Source: an uncultured Pelagibacteraceae bacterium
Lineage (GTDB): Bacteria; Pseudomonadota; Alphaproteobacteria; Pelagibacterales; Pelagibacteraceae
NCBI GenBank assembly: GCA_902571915.1
Contig: CACGDY010000003.1
Location: 1 to 41,878, forward strand
Length of the DNA stretch: 41,878 nt
Reading direction: 5' to 3'
Positions 1 through 7,941 of the stretch are shown here, in pieces; position 1 is the first letter of the stretch; each line of letters starts with the position of its first letter. Made by a program: the position numbers and the translations under genes. The notes beneath the pieces were generated by a model. That model was not told the DNA's origin and did not search any database. It saw only the letters and a list, made by a program, of their open reading frames with translations.

Positions 1-1
1 G

Positions 2-412
2 TATGACGTAAAGTTTGAGGATAACAGTCAATATTCTATATCATCTGATTTAAGTGAAATTACTTATTCTGCTAATGATGAAATTGTTAACATGCAAGGA
101 GTTATAGCAAAAATAATAGATGAAAATAATCTTTCGTTTACAATTGTCTCAAATTATGCTGTATTTAACAATAATACTTATGAAACTTTATTTACTAAAA
201 ACGTTAAAATAACATATCTTGATAATGAAATTTCGTCGCAAAAATTACTCTTAAATTTTGATGAAAATATTGTTACAATTTCAGAAAATGTGTTGTACGA
301 AGGGTTGCAAGGTTTAATTCAAACTGACAACATTAGGATTAACTTAAAATCAAAAAATGTAGAAATTTTTATGAATAATTCTAAAAATAAGATAAAAATT
401 ACATCAAAGTGA
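2..412 (+). CDS. lptC: LptC-like LPS-export periplasmic protein, 5' partial
   Basis: The frame is open from the left window edge, so the true start lies outside and the first in-frame Met at 92 is internal. About 136 residues are visible, made of alternating short beta strands such as NVKITYLDNEISSQKLLLNF. This is the pattern of LptC/LptA/OstA folds that bridge the periplasm in LPS export. The stop is 7 nt before lptB, its usual partner. In most Alphaproteobacteria lptA sits between lptC and lptB; no such gene is present here. An LptA-like or fused assignment is possible because the amino terminus, where LptC has its membrane anchor, is not visible. Confidence 0.6.
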   Translation, partial: YDVKFEDNSQYSISSDLSEITYSANDEIVNMQGVIAKIIDENNLSFTIVSNYAVFNNNTYETLFTKNVKITYLDNEISSQKLLLNFDENIVTISENVLYEGLQGLIQTDNIRINLKSKNVEIFMNNSKNKIKITSK

Positions 413-419
413 GCTTAAC

Positions 420-1196
420 ATGTCCAATGTAAAAAAGTTTAGAATAAAATCATTTAAAGAAATTACTCCAATACTCGAACTTGAAAAAATTTCTTTGAAA
501 TTTGGGAGAAAACAAATACTGGATAATTTAAATTTAAAATTGAATAATGGTCAAATTTTAGGGCTATTGGGCCCAAACGGAGTTGGGAAATCTACAATAT
601 TTAATTTAATAACTGGATTGATATCACCTGATTTTGGATCAATTATTATTGATTCAAAAGTAGTAAATCAATATCCAATTTATCAAAGAACATTAAAGTT
701 TAAAATTGGATTTGTGCCTCAATACGGAGGTTTTTTTCATGATCTGACTGTTTATGAAAACTTAAAAGCTATTGCAGAAATTACTATTGATAATTTAAGT
801 TACAGAAACGAAAAAATTGACTCTTTAATCTCAAAATTTGAATTAGATCCGATCAGAGATATTAAAGCTGATTTTTTATCAGGAGGTCAAAAAAAAAAAT
901 TAGTAATAGCTATTTCGTTAATTTCAGATCCAAGAATTTTACTATTGGACGAACCATTTGCAGCTTTAGATGTTATGACAATTAAAACATTACAGGAGAT
1001 AATTGTAAATCTTCAAAGTTTTAATAATATTTCTGTAATTTTATGTGATCATCAAGCTCGAGATTTATTAGCTTGTGTTGATACAGCGGCAATTATTCAT
1101 AATGGAAAAGTAGTAGCTCAAGGAACACCTAATAATTTAATTCAAAACATTGATGCTAAAAATGTGTATTTTGGAGATTCATTCAAAATAGTTTAA
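420..1196 (+). CDS. lptB: LPS export ABC transporter ATP-binding protein LptB
   Basis: This is a cytoplasmic ATPase, 258 aa, slightly longer than the usual 240 because of about 15 extra amino-terminal residues. Visible motifs are Walker A GPNGVGKST (51-59), a Q-loop VPQYGGFFHDLTVYENL, signature LSGGQKKKL, Walker B ILLLDEPFAALD, and an H-loop CDHQARDLL. LptB normally reads LSGGERRR and DEPFAGVDP, so this copy is divergent, but the DLTVYENL segment and the position directly after an LptC-like gene support LptB over other ABC ATPases. It would power LPS extraction with LptF/LptG. It is co-directional with aroA, 7 nt downstream. Confidence 0.85.
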   Translation: MSNVKKFRIKSFKEITPILELEKISLKFGRKQILDNLNLKLNNGQILGLLGPNGVGKSTIFNLITGLISPDFGSIIIDSKVVNQYPIYQRTLKFKIGFVPQYGGFFHDLTVYENLKAIAEITIDNLSYRNEKIDSLISKFELDPIRDIKADFLSGGQKKKLVIAISLISDPRILLLDEPFAALDVMTIKTLQEIIVNLQSFNNISVILCDHQARDLLACVDTAAIIHNGKVVAQGTPNNLIQNIDAKNVYFGDSFKIV

Positions 1197-1203
1197 TTTT
1201 TTA

Positions 1204-2529
1204 ATGAAAGATAAAATTAAAATTTCTAAAACCATAAAACCATTCAAAAAAAACATATATATAGAAGGTGATAAAAGTTTATCAATCAGGTGGGCTTTAT
1301 TAGCATCACAGGCAATAGGTAAATCAAGGGCTATTAACTTACTTAAATCTGAGGATGTAATTAACACACTTAAATGTCTGAGAAAATTAGGAATAAAAAT
1401 CAGACTTTACAAAAATTCCTGCGAAATTCATGGAAGAGGTTTGAACGGTTTTAAATATAAAAAAAATATTATATTAAATTCAGGAAATTCTGGAACACTT
1501 GGAAGATTAATTCTTGGACTCTTAACACACTCTAAAGAAGTAATAACTCTTAAGGGGGACAAAAGTTTATCTAAAAGAGATTTTTTAAGAGTAGTAAAAC
1601 CTTTAAAAAAGTTTGGTGCAAATTTTAAAACAAATAACGGTAAGCTTCCAATTAAGATTTACGGCACAAAAAAACCTAAACCTATTAAGTATTTTGAAAA
1701 TATTGGATCAGCTCAATGTAAAAGTAGTATTATGTTGGCAGCATTAAACACAAAAGGAAATTGTTCTATTAAAGCCAGAAAATCTCGTAATCATACAGAA
1801 CTGATTTTTAAATATTTGAAATTACCAATTAAAGTTGAGAGTAAAAAAAATTTTGATTATATAAATATTAAAGGTAAAAAAAATATTCAACCAATAAATT
1901 ACAAAATCCCTTCAGATATAAGTTCTGGTGCTTTTTTTATAGTTTTAACAATCTTATCAAAAAATTCTAAACTTAAAATTAAAAATGTTAACATTAATTT
2001 AACAAGAATTGGAATTATCAAAATTTTAAAAAAAATGGGTGTTAAAATTAAACTTCTTAATAAAAAAAACTACAAAGGTGAAATAGTAGCTGATATCTTT
2101 ATAGATAGTCAAAAAAATTTAAGATCTATCAACTGTCCACCAAGTCTTAACAGTTCATCTATAGATGAATTTTTATTAATTTTTTTATTAGCTGCAAAAG
2201 CTAAAGGAATTTCAACGTTTAAGAGATTGTCAGAACTAAATCAAAAAGAAAGCCCAAGATTGTATTGGGGATCAAAAATTTTGAGGAAAATAGGAATTAA
2301 GACAGTAACCACAAATGATAGTATCAAAATTTATGGTAACCCAAATATTAGAGTGAACAAAAAAATAGTTATAAAAAATTTTCTTAAAGATCATCGTGTG
2401 TTTATGTCAAGTGTTGTGGCTGCTCTCACTTTTGGTGGAGAATGGGAAATTCATGATGTAAGTTCAATAAAAACTTCTTTTCCCTCCTTTTTAACTAAAA
2501 TAAAATATTTAGGAGGGAAACTTAGTTAA
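1204..2529 (+). CDS. aroA: 3-phosphoshikimate 1-carboxyvinyltransferase (EPSP synthase)
   Basis: The 441-aa enzyme joins shikimate-3-phosphate and PEP in the shikimate pathway. Substrate-binding motifs are recognisable: GDKSLSIR (Lys24, Ser25, Arg29), NSGTLGR (95-101), GSAQCKSS, PSDISSGAFF, QKESPRL, DHRVFMS and KTSFPSF. The PEP-loop glycine (Gly97, E. coli Gly96) is kept, but the residue after the loop arginine is Leu where class I enzymes have Pro. In the SRDHTE motif Asp is replaced by Asn (SRNHTE). In many Proteobacteria cmk follows aroA before rpsA; here 80 nt of non-coding DNA and then rpsA follow. aroK and aroB are encoded elsewhere in the window, at 34.2-35.8 kb. Confidence 0.95.
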   Translation: MKDKIKISKTIKPFKKNIYIEGDKSLSIRWALLASQAIGKSRAINLLKSEDVINTLKCLRKLGIKIRLYKNSCEIHGRGLNGFKYKKNIILNSGNSGTLGRLILGLLTHSKEVITLKGDKSLSKRDFLRVVKPLKKFGANFKTNNGKLPIKIYGTKKPKPIKYFENIGSAQCKSSIMLAALNTKGNCSIKARKSRNHTELIFKYLKLPIKVESKKNFDYINIKGKKNIQPINYKIPSDISSGAFFIVLTILSKNSKLKIKNVNINLTRIGIIKILKKMGVKIKLLNKKNYKGEIVADIFIDSQKNLRSINCPPSLNSSSIDEFLLIFLLAAKAKGISTFKRLSELNQKESPRLYWGSKILRKIGIKTVTTNDSIKIYGNPNIRVNKKIVIKNFLKDHRVFMSSVVAALTFGGEWEIHDVSSIKTSFPSFLTKIKYLGGKLS

Positions 2530-2609
2530 ATTTACTCATTATTCTTACAAAATTGATTGTTGATTAACTTGTTAATTTTAACTAAAAGATCGGATTTAAA
2601 AATAAATAA

Positions 2610-4337
2610 ATGGAAATATTTAAAGATTTATCAAACCCTGCTTCTAAAGAGTTCGAAAAATTATTAAATACTCAACTATCAAAAATCAACATTGAAGAAG
2701 GCAAAATTATAGACGGTAAAATCAACAAGATTACCGAAAAATTTGTTTTTTTATTTGTTGAAGGTTTAAAAAGCGAACCCGTTTTAGACATTAACGAACT
2801 CAAATCTTTGGGATTAAAAGATAAGATAAAAGTTGGAGAAACTATACCGGTTCTTTTAGAAAAAATTGAGGATAGAAATGGTGAAATATTAGTTTCAGCT
2901 AGTAAAGCAAAAAAAATAAAGGGATGGGACAAATTAGTAGAGGCATATGAAAAAAATGAACCAATAATGGGTAAGATCACCTCTAAATGTAAGGGAGGAT
3001 GTATTGTTGAACATATAGATACAGGTTCATTGATGTTTCTACCTGGTTCACAAATAAGTGACAAACCTTTAAAGGATATAAGTCACCTTATGAATGAACC
3101 TCAAAAATTTGCTTTAATAAAATTAGACAAGATTAGAGGAAATGCTTGTGTGTCAAGAAAAGAAATAATTTCTTCATTCAAAAAAGAAGATAAAGCTAAA
3201 ATTATTAGCAAATATAAGATTGGTGACATAATTAAAGATGCAGAAGTAAAAGGATATAGTTCTTTTGGTTGTTTTTTTAATGTGAATAATGAACTAGATG
3301 TATTAGTTCATCTTCAAGAAATTTCATATTCTAGAGTAAATCATCCTGATGAGGTTTTTAATATTGGTGAAAAACACGATTTAAAAGTAATTTCTGTTGA
3401 TAAAGAAAAATTACAAGTTGGTTGCTCTGTTAAACAGCTATCGCCAGATCCATTTGAACATATAGAAAATTACAATCTTGATAAAACTTATAAGGCTAAA
3501 GTGGTAAAAATAATGGACTTTGGTGCTTTTTGTGAATTAGAGCCAGGCTTAACAACTCTACTTCACTCAAGTGAGTTAAGTTGGACAAAGAAAAATGTTT
3601 CTACAAAAAAAATGTTTAAAGTTGGTGATGAAATAGACTGTGTAATCACAGAAATTGATAAAGAAAAAAGGAGAGTAGCTATTTCACACAGATTAACTCA
3701 AAAAAATCCATACGAAGTTTTCGAAAAAAACCACCCAGTAGGTTCGATTGTTGAGGGAGATGTAGTCAATAAAAATGAGTATTCTTTATTTGTAAAAATA
3801 AAAAACTATGATCTTGATGCTTTTTTGCATTGTAACGATCTTACTTATTTAAATAATGGAGAAGAAGAATTAAATAAATATAACAAAGGTGACAAAATTA
3901 AAGTAAAAGTATTAGAAATTAAGACCTCTGAACAAAAAATAAGGGTTGGGTTGAGACAAACAAAAACTGATCCTTTTGATTGGTTCAAAAACAAAAAAGA
4001 AAATCAAACAATAACAGTCAAAATAATTTCAACAGATAATAAGGGTTTGATAGTTAGACCAGAGGGTTGTGAAATGGATTTTCCAATAAAAAAATCTCAA
4101 ATTGCAATTAATTCCGCAGATGCTAGGCCGTCAAGATTTACTGGAGGAGAAAGAATTGATTGTGCAATAGCAGAACTTGATTTAAACAAAAGAAAAGTAA
4201 TTCTAAGTATAAAACTTTTAGAGGAGATTGAAAAAAAAGAAGCTCTGGACAAATATGGAGCAGAGGGCTCAGGAAAAAATCTTCCTTTTTCATCCCTTTC
4301 AGAGGATCTTAAAAAAAAAGATGAAGATAAAAAATAG
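2610..4337 (+). CDS. rpsA: 30S ribosomal protein S1
   Basis: The 575-aa protein is built of consecutive S1 (OB-fold) RNA-binding repeats spread over the whole length, the later ones showing the typical GAFCELEPGLTTLLHSSELSW and VGDEIDCVITEIDKEKRRVAISHR patterns. The length fits the six-repeat S1 of Gram-negative bacteria (about 557 in E. coli). It docks mRNA on the 30S subunit. The carboxy terminus is lysine-rich and charged. ihfB follows 11 nt later, the standard rpsA-ihfB order. The 80-nt leader from aroA is A+T-rich; I cannot define a promoter or a regulatory structure in it. Confidence 0.96.
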   Translation: MEIFKDLSNPASKEFEKLLNTQLSKINIEEGKIIDGKINKITEKFVFLFVEGLKSEPVLDINELKSLGLKDKIKVGETIPVLLEKIEDRNGEILVSASKAKKIKGWDKLVEAYEKNEPIMGKITSKCKGGCIVEHIDTGSLMFLPGSQISDKPLKDISHLMNEPQKFALIKLDKIRGNACVSRKEIISSFKKEDKAKIISKYKIGDIIKDAEVKGYSSFGCFFNVNNELDVLVHLQEISYSRVNHPDEVFNIGEKHDLKVISVDKEKLQVGCSVKQLSPDPFEHIENYNLDKTYKAKVVKIMDFGAFCELEPGLTTLLHSSELSWTKKNVSTKKMFKVGDEIDCVITEIDKEKRRVAISHRLTQKNPYEVFEKNHPVGSIVEGDVVNKNEYSLFVKIKNYDLDAFLHCNDLTYLNNGEEELNKYNKGDKIKVKVLEIKTSEQKIRVGLRQTKTDPFDWFKNKKENQTITVKIISTDNKGLIVRPEGCEMDFPIKKSQIAINSADARPSRFTGGERIDCAIAELDLNKRKVILSIKLLEEIEKKEALDKYGAEGSGKNLPFSSLSEDLKKKDEDKK

Positions 4338-4348
4338 ATAAAATTAAT

Positions 4349-4639
4349 TTGCCAATAGTAAAATCAAAACTAATAAAACAATTATCCAAAAACTATCCAA
4401 ATTTTCTTAAAAAAGATCTTGAGAAATTTATAAATATTATTTTAAAAGAAATTAAATTTACACTTAAAAGAGGCGAGAGAGTAGAATTAAGAGGTTTTGG
4501 CGTTTTTTACACTAAGATACAAAAAGCAAGAATTTCAAGAAATCCCAAAACTGGAGAAAAAGTTAATACCCCAAAAAAAAGAACAATTAACTTCAAAATG
4601 GCAAAGGATTTGTTTAAAAAAATAAATAATGAAAAATAA
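4349..4639 (+). CDS. ihfB: Integration host factor beta subunit (HU/IHF family)
   Basis: The 96-aa nucleoid protein uses a TTG start, chosen because it gives the family amino terminus (PIVKSKLIKQLSKNYP) 11 nt after rpsA. The core RVELRGFGVF and the DNA-intercalating arm region ARISRNPKTGEKV match IHF-beta (RNPKTG with the turn Pro). It bends DNA as a heterodimer with IHF-alpha. Position directly after rpsA is diagnostic for ihfB over hupB. The last 11 nt overlap the start of pyrF, suggesting translational coupling. Confidence 0.92.
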   Translation: MPIVKSKLIKQLSKNYPNFLKKDLEKFINIILKEIKFTLKRGERVELRGFGVFYTKIQKARISRNPKTGEKVNTPKKRTINFKMAKDLFKKINNEK

Positions 4640-5303
4640 TAAAATATTTGTCGCTTGCGATAGCACCAATATTTCAAAAATTAAAAATATCATTAACAAA
4701 ACCAAAAACTCTAAATTAATTATTGGATATAAATTTGGTTTAGAATTTTTAAACTCTAAAAAGGGAAGAAATTTCATTTCAAATCTAAAAAATGAGATTA
4801 TTTTTGCTGATTTAAAACTTCACGATATTCCTAATACATGTGTTTCTACAATAAAGGCAATTAAAGATTTAAAAATAAATTATTTAACAATACATATAAG
4901 TTCTGGCTTGAAAGCTTTATCATCAGCAAAAAAAGCATCCGGTAGAATTAAATTAATTGGAGTAACAGTATTAACTTCCTTAGACAATAAAGCATTAAAA
5001 GAGATTGGCTTTAATAAAGATGTAAAAAAATTAGTTTTACATCAAGCAAAACTTGCAGCGAAAGCCAAATTAGATGCCATTGTTTGTAGCGCACAAGAAG
5101 TGAATTTAGTAAAAAAAGTATTTAAAAAAGAAATAATTACCCCAGGTATAAGATTTGATAACAGCAAAAACGATCAAAAAAGAATAATGACACCTAAGCA
5201 AGCATATAATAATGGAAGTGATTGGTTGGTTATTGGAAGACCAATAACCAAAGGCAACATAAAGAAAAATATTAATAATTTGTTAAATCATTTAAATCAA
5301 TGA
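4629..5303 (+). CDS. pyrF: Orotidine 5'-phosphate decarboxylase
   Basis: This 224-aa TIM barrel decarboxylates OMP to UMP, the last step of pyrimidine synthesis. The catalytic tetrad region is ADLKLHDIPNT (Asp61, Lys63, Asp66), and the phosphate-binding end is TPGIRF and WLVIGRPI. Length is normal for the bacterial group I enzyme. It overlaps ihfB by 11 nt and shares an ATGA junction with trpF downstream, so the gene sits inside one long polycistron from rpsA to folC. Confidence 0.95.
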   Translation: MKNNKIFVACDSTNISKIKNIINKTKNSKLIIGYKFGLEFLNSKKGRNFISNLKNEIIFADLKLHDIPNTCVSTIKAIKDLKINYLTIHISSGLKALSSAKKASGRIKLIGVTVLTSLDNKALKEIGFNKDVKKLVLHQAKLAAKAKLDAIVCSAQEVNLVKKVFKKEIITPGIRFDNSKNDQKRIMTPKQAYNNGSDWLVIGRPITKGNIKKNINNLLNHLNQ

Positions 5304-5923
5304 TCAAAGGATTGAAAATATGTGGAGTGTCAGATCCTGTTACTTTAAGATTCATACTAAGTCATCCTTTTCCTCCAAACTACATTGGATTTATAACAAA
5401 TTATGAAAAAAGCAAAAGGTACGTTGATTATGAAAGACTTAAAGAATTATTAAAAGTAAATAAGAAAAATATTAATTTTGTATCTGTAATGGTAAAACCA
5501 AGTGATTTTTTTTTAGAAAAAATAAAAGATTTAAATTTTGATTACTATCAGCTTTACGACGTAAGTCCCGAGCGAACCAAAAAAATTAAGGAAAGTAAAA
5601 AGATAAAAATCATTTCAGCTCTCACAATTAATAATGAAAAAGACGTTTCCCTATATAAAAATTATATTGGTATATCTGAAATTATTTTATTTGATGGTAA
5701 GGGTTACGAAAAATCTGAAAGTTTTGATCATAGTTTAATAGATGATGTACCCGATGAATTAGATAAAATGATTGCAGGCAATATCCAAATAAATGATATA
5801 CCTAGCTTTAAAAATAAAGACTTTATTATTGATCTCAGTGGAGCATTAGAAGACCAGAATGGAAAAAAAGATATTAATAAAATCGATAAATTGTTAAATT
5901 TATTTAAAGAAAATGAAACTTAA
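5300..5923 (+). CDS. trpF: Phosphoribosylanthranilate isomerase, divergent
   Basis: The 207-aa TIM barrel is assigned from the KICGV start motif with catalytic Cys8, a GF strand near residue 30, IILFDGKG carrying the expected acid Asp132, and a closing IDLSGALEDQNGKKD that resembles the family DVSSGVE...G.KD. The family's VQLHG strand is QLYDVS (84-89), SPR is not evident, and the late phosphate-binding motif is weak. The call rests partly on position: pyrF-trpF-trpB-trpA is a known alphaproteobacterial order. The start shares ATGA with the pyrF stop. Function is inferred; both catalytic residues appear present. Confidence 0.75.
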   Translation: MIKGLKICGVSDPVTLRFILSHPFPPNYIGFITNYEKSKRYVDYERLKELLKVNKKNINFVSVMVKPSDFFLEKIKDLNFDYYQLYDVSPERTKKIKESKKIKIISALTINNEKDVSLYKNYIGISEIILFDGKGYEKSESFDHSLIDDVPDELDKMIAGNIQINDIPSFKNKDFIIDLSGALEDQNGKKDINKIDKLLNLFKENET

Positions 5924-7157
5924 AAAAAGAGTTCCGGTTATTGATCAAGGAAATTCGCTTGGATTTTGGGGTGGTAAATTTGGAGGAAACTTCGTTCCTG
6001 AAACTTTAAAAAAGCCAATAGAGGATTTAGAAATTTTATTTAATAAATTAAAAAAGGATAGAAAATTTATAAATGAGAGAGATAAATACTTTAAAAATTG
6101 GGTCGGGTCTCCCACAAGATTTATAAAACTAGAAAATCTTACTAATCATATTAATGGTGCTCAAATTTGGTCCAAAGTTGTATCAGATGCTAATGGAGGG
6201 GCCCATAAAATTTACAACGCTACTGTTCACTGTTTGCTTGCAAAACGATCGGGTAAAAAGATTATATGTGGCGACACCGGTGCTGGCTATGCAGGTAAAA
6301 TGTTAAGTATGGCAGCTAAAAAGTTTGGTTTAAAATGTAAGATATTTATGGGTGCAAAGGATATTGCTAGGCAACAGCCAAATGTAAAAGCGATGAAAAA
6401 AAACGGTGCACAAGTAATACCCGTCTACTCAGGAAGTCAAACACTTGTAGATGCTGTCTCAGAATGTATGAGATTTTGGGTTGCAAATTGTGATACAACA
6501 GCAATGTGTGTTGGTAGTACTGTTGGTCCAGCAGTTTTTGTTCGTATATGTGGATGGAGCACAAGCCAAATTTCAAGAGAGTTAAAAGTACAGCTGATTG
6601 AGGAATTTGGATCAATTCCAAAAAAACTTAAGTTATACAATTGTGTTGGGGGTGGGAGTTCGAGCTTTGGATTTTGGAATGAATTTATGGATTATGATAA
6701 AAAACAAGTTGAGTTTATTGGGGTAGAGGCTGGTGGACCTGCGAAAAGTAAAAAACATGCAGCTCCTTTAACCTATGGTTCAAAGATTGGGATTCTACAT
6801 GGTGCAGCTCAATATGTGAATCAGAATTCAGATGGACAAATAGAAGAGACTGAGTCAATTTCTGCAGGACTTGATTATCCTGGAATTTCTCCACTCCATT
6901 GTTTTTTAAAAGATACAAAAAGAGCCAGATATACATCTGCAAGTGACGAAGAAGCTTTAAATGCTTTTAAACTTGTGACAAAATTTGAGGATTTAAGACC
7001 TTCCTTAGAACCAAGCCATGCTTTTTTTGTCGCTCTTAAAGAAGCAAAAAAACTTAGCAAAGATACTGTGGTAGTAATCAATAGTTGTGGCGATGCTTAC
7101 AAAGACCGTGGAATTTTAAAAAAAAGATTGGGTAAAAAATATGTTAAATCCAATTAG
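5913..7157 (+). CDS. trpB: Tryptophan synthase beta chain, highly divergent
   Basis: The 414-aa fold-type II PLP enzyme aligns with TrpB end to end: GGNFVPETL, the PLP lysine in GGAHK (Lys99), CVGGGSSSFGF, IGVEAGG, ILHG, SISAGLDYPGISPLH, SLEPSHA. Several otherwise invariant motifs are changed. KREDxNHTGAHK reads KVVSDANGGAHK. ETGAGQHG reads DTGAGYAG, so the catalytic Glu109 is Asp121, Gln114 is Tyr and His115 is Ala. GPHPYP reads GPAVFV. SGRGDKD reads SCGDAYKD, losing Arg379. The frame is uninterrupted and the base composition matches its neighbours, so this is real divergence and not a frameshift. It overlaps trpF by 11 nt and trpA by 17 nt. It may make Trp from indole and Ser, or a related amino acid. 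Confidence 0.8.
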   Translation: MKLKKRVPVIDQGNSLGFWGGKFGGNFVPETLKKPIEDLEILFNKLKKDRKFINERDKYFKNWVGSPTRFIKLENLTNHINGAQIWSKVVSDANGGAHKIYNATVHCLLAKRSGKKIICGDTGAGYAGKMLSMAAKKFGLKCKIFMGAKDIARQQPNVKAMKKNGAQVIPVYSGSQTLVDAVSECMRFWVANCDTTAMCVGSTVGPAVFVRICGWSTSQISRELKVQLIEEFGSIPKKLKLYNCVGGGSSSFGFWNEFMDYDKKQVEFIGVEAGGPAKSKKHAAPLTYGSKIGILHGAAQYVNQNSDGQIEETESISAGLDYPGISPLHCFLKDTKRARYTSASDEEALNAFKLVTKFEDLRPSLEPSHAFFVALKEAKKLSKDTVVVINSCGDAYKDRGILKKRLGKKYVKSN

Positions 7158-7941
7158 TGTTGCATTTAAAAAAGCAAAGGCAGAAAATAGACCTGCTTTA
7201 TTAACCTATACTGTTGCTGGTGATAGCTCAAAAAAACAATCTTTGGATATATTAAAATCTATATCTAAAAATGCAGATATTTTAGAAGTAGGTGTGCCTC
7301 ATAATACTCCTGTTGCAGATGGAAGCCAAATTCAAACTAGTGCGTATAGAGCAATTAAAAAAGGTATTAAAATAAATGATATATTTAGGATCGTTAAAGA
7401 TTTTAAAAAATTTGATAAAAACAAACCTATTATATTGATGGGTTACTATAATATGATTTTTCAATATGGAGATAACAACTTCTTAAACAAATGTAAAACC
7501 TCAGGAGTAAATGGATTAATAGTTGTAGATTTACCTTGGCCAGAAAATAAAAATTTCGCAAAAAAATGTAAAAAAAAATCAATTTATTTTATTCAACTTT
7601 TGTCACCTACTACAACAAGTAAAAGACTTAAAAAAATTATAGAAAACTCACATCCAATGAATTATTTTATATCAATGCTAAGCACTACAGGTGGCAAATT
7701 GAAAGTATCACCTCGAGAAATACTTAAAAATTACAATAGGATAAAAAAAATTAATCCTAAAAAAGAGATTGTGATTGGTTTTGGAATTACAGATAAGACA
7801 ATTAGAAAGCTTAAATCTGCTGATGGATTAGTAGTGGGAAGTGCTATTTGTAAAGAAATTACGAGAAGTTTAAATAGTAGACAAAATCCTGTCACAAATG
7901 TAGGTAAGTTAGTAAGAAAATTAAAAAATAGAATAAAATGA
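7141..7941 (+). CDS. trpA: Tryptophan synthase alpha chain
   Basis: This 266-aa TIM barrel cleaves indole-3-glycerol phosphate for TrpB. Numbering coincides with the enteric enzyme: catalytic Glu49 (LEVGV) and Asp60 (VADG) are present, followed by the IQTSAYRAIKKG helix, LMGYYN, VVDLPWPEN, VIGFGI and GLVVGSAI. Loop 2, normally PFSDPxADG, reads PHNTPVADG, so Asp56, which contacts the beta subunit in the enteric enzyme, is Thr56. The YxxSxxGVTG segment is YFISMLSTTGG. The start overlaps trpB by 17 nt and the stop shares ATGA with accD. Confidence 0.88.
   Translation: MLNPISVAFKKAKAENRPALLTYTVAGDSSKKQSLDILKSISKNADILEVGVPHNTPVADGSQIQTSAYRAIKKGIKINDIFRIVKDFKKFDKNKPIILMGYYNMIFQYGDNNFLNKCKTSGVNGLIVVDLPWPENKNFAKKCKKKSIYFIQLLSPTTTSKRLKKIIENSHPMNYFISMLSTTGGKLKVSPREILKNYNRIKKINPKKEIVIGFGITDKTIRKLKSADGLVVGSAICKEITRSLNSRQNPVTNVGKLVRKLKNRIK

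Noticed and set aside
2672-3064. 130-aa frame on the strand opposite rpsA
   Set aside because: It is a shadow of rpsA with no start context and Ser/Pro-rich composition typical of antisense frames in A+T-rich coding DNA.
5913-7157. A frameshift or sequencing error as the cause of the odd TrpB motifs
   Set aside because: Similarity to TrpB runs in one frame from the first to the last motif, with good segments on both sides of each altered one. A frameshift would destroy all downstream similarity.
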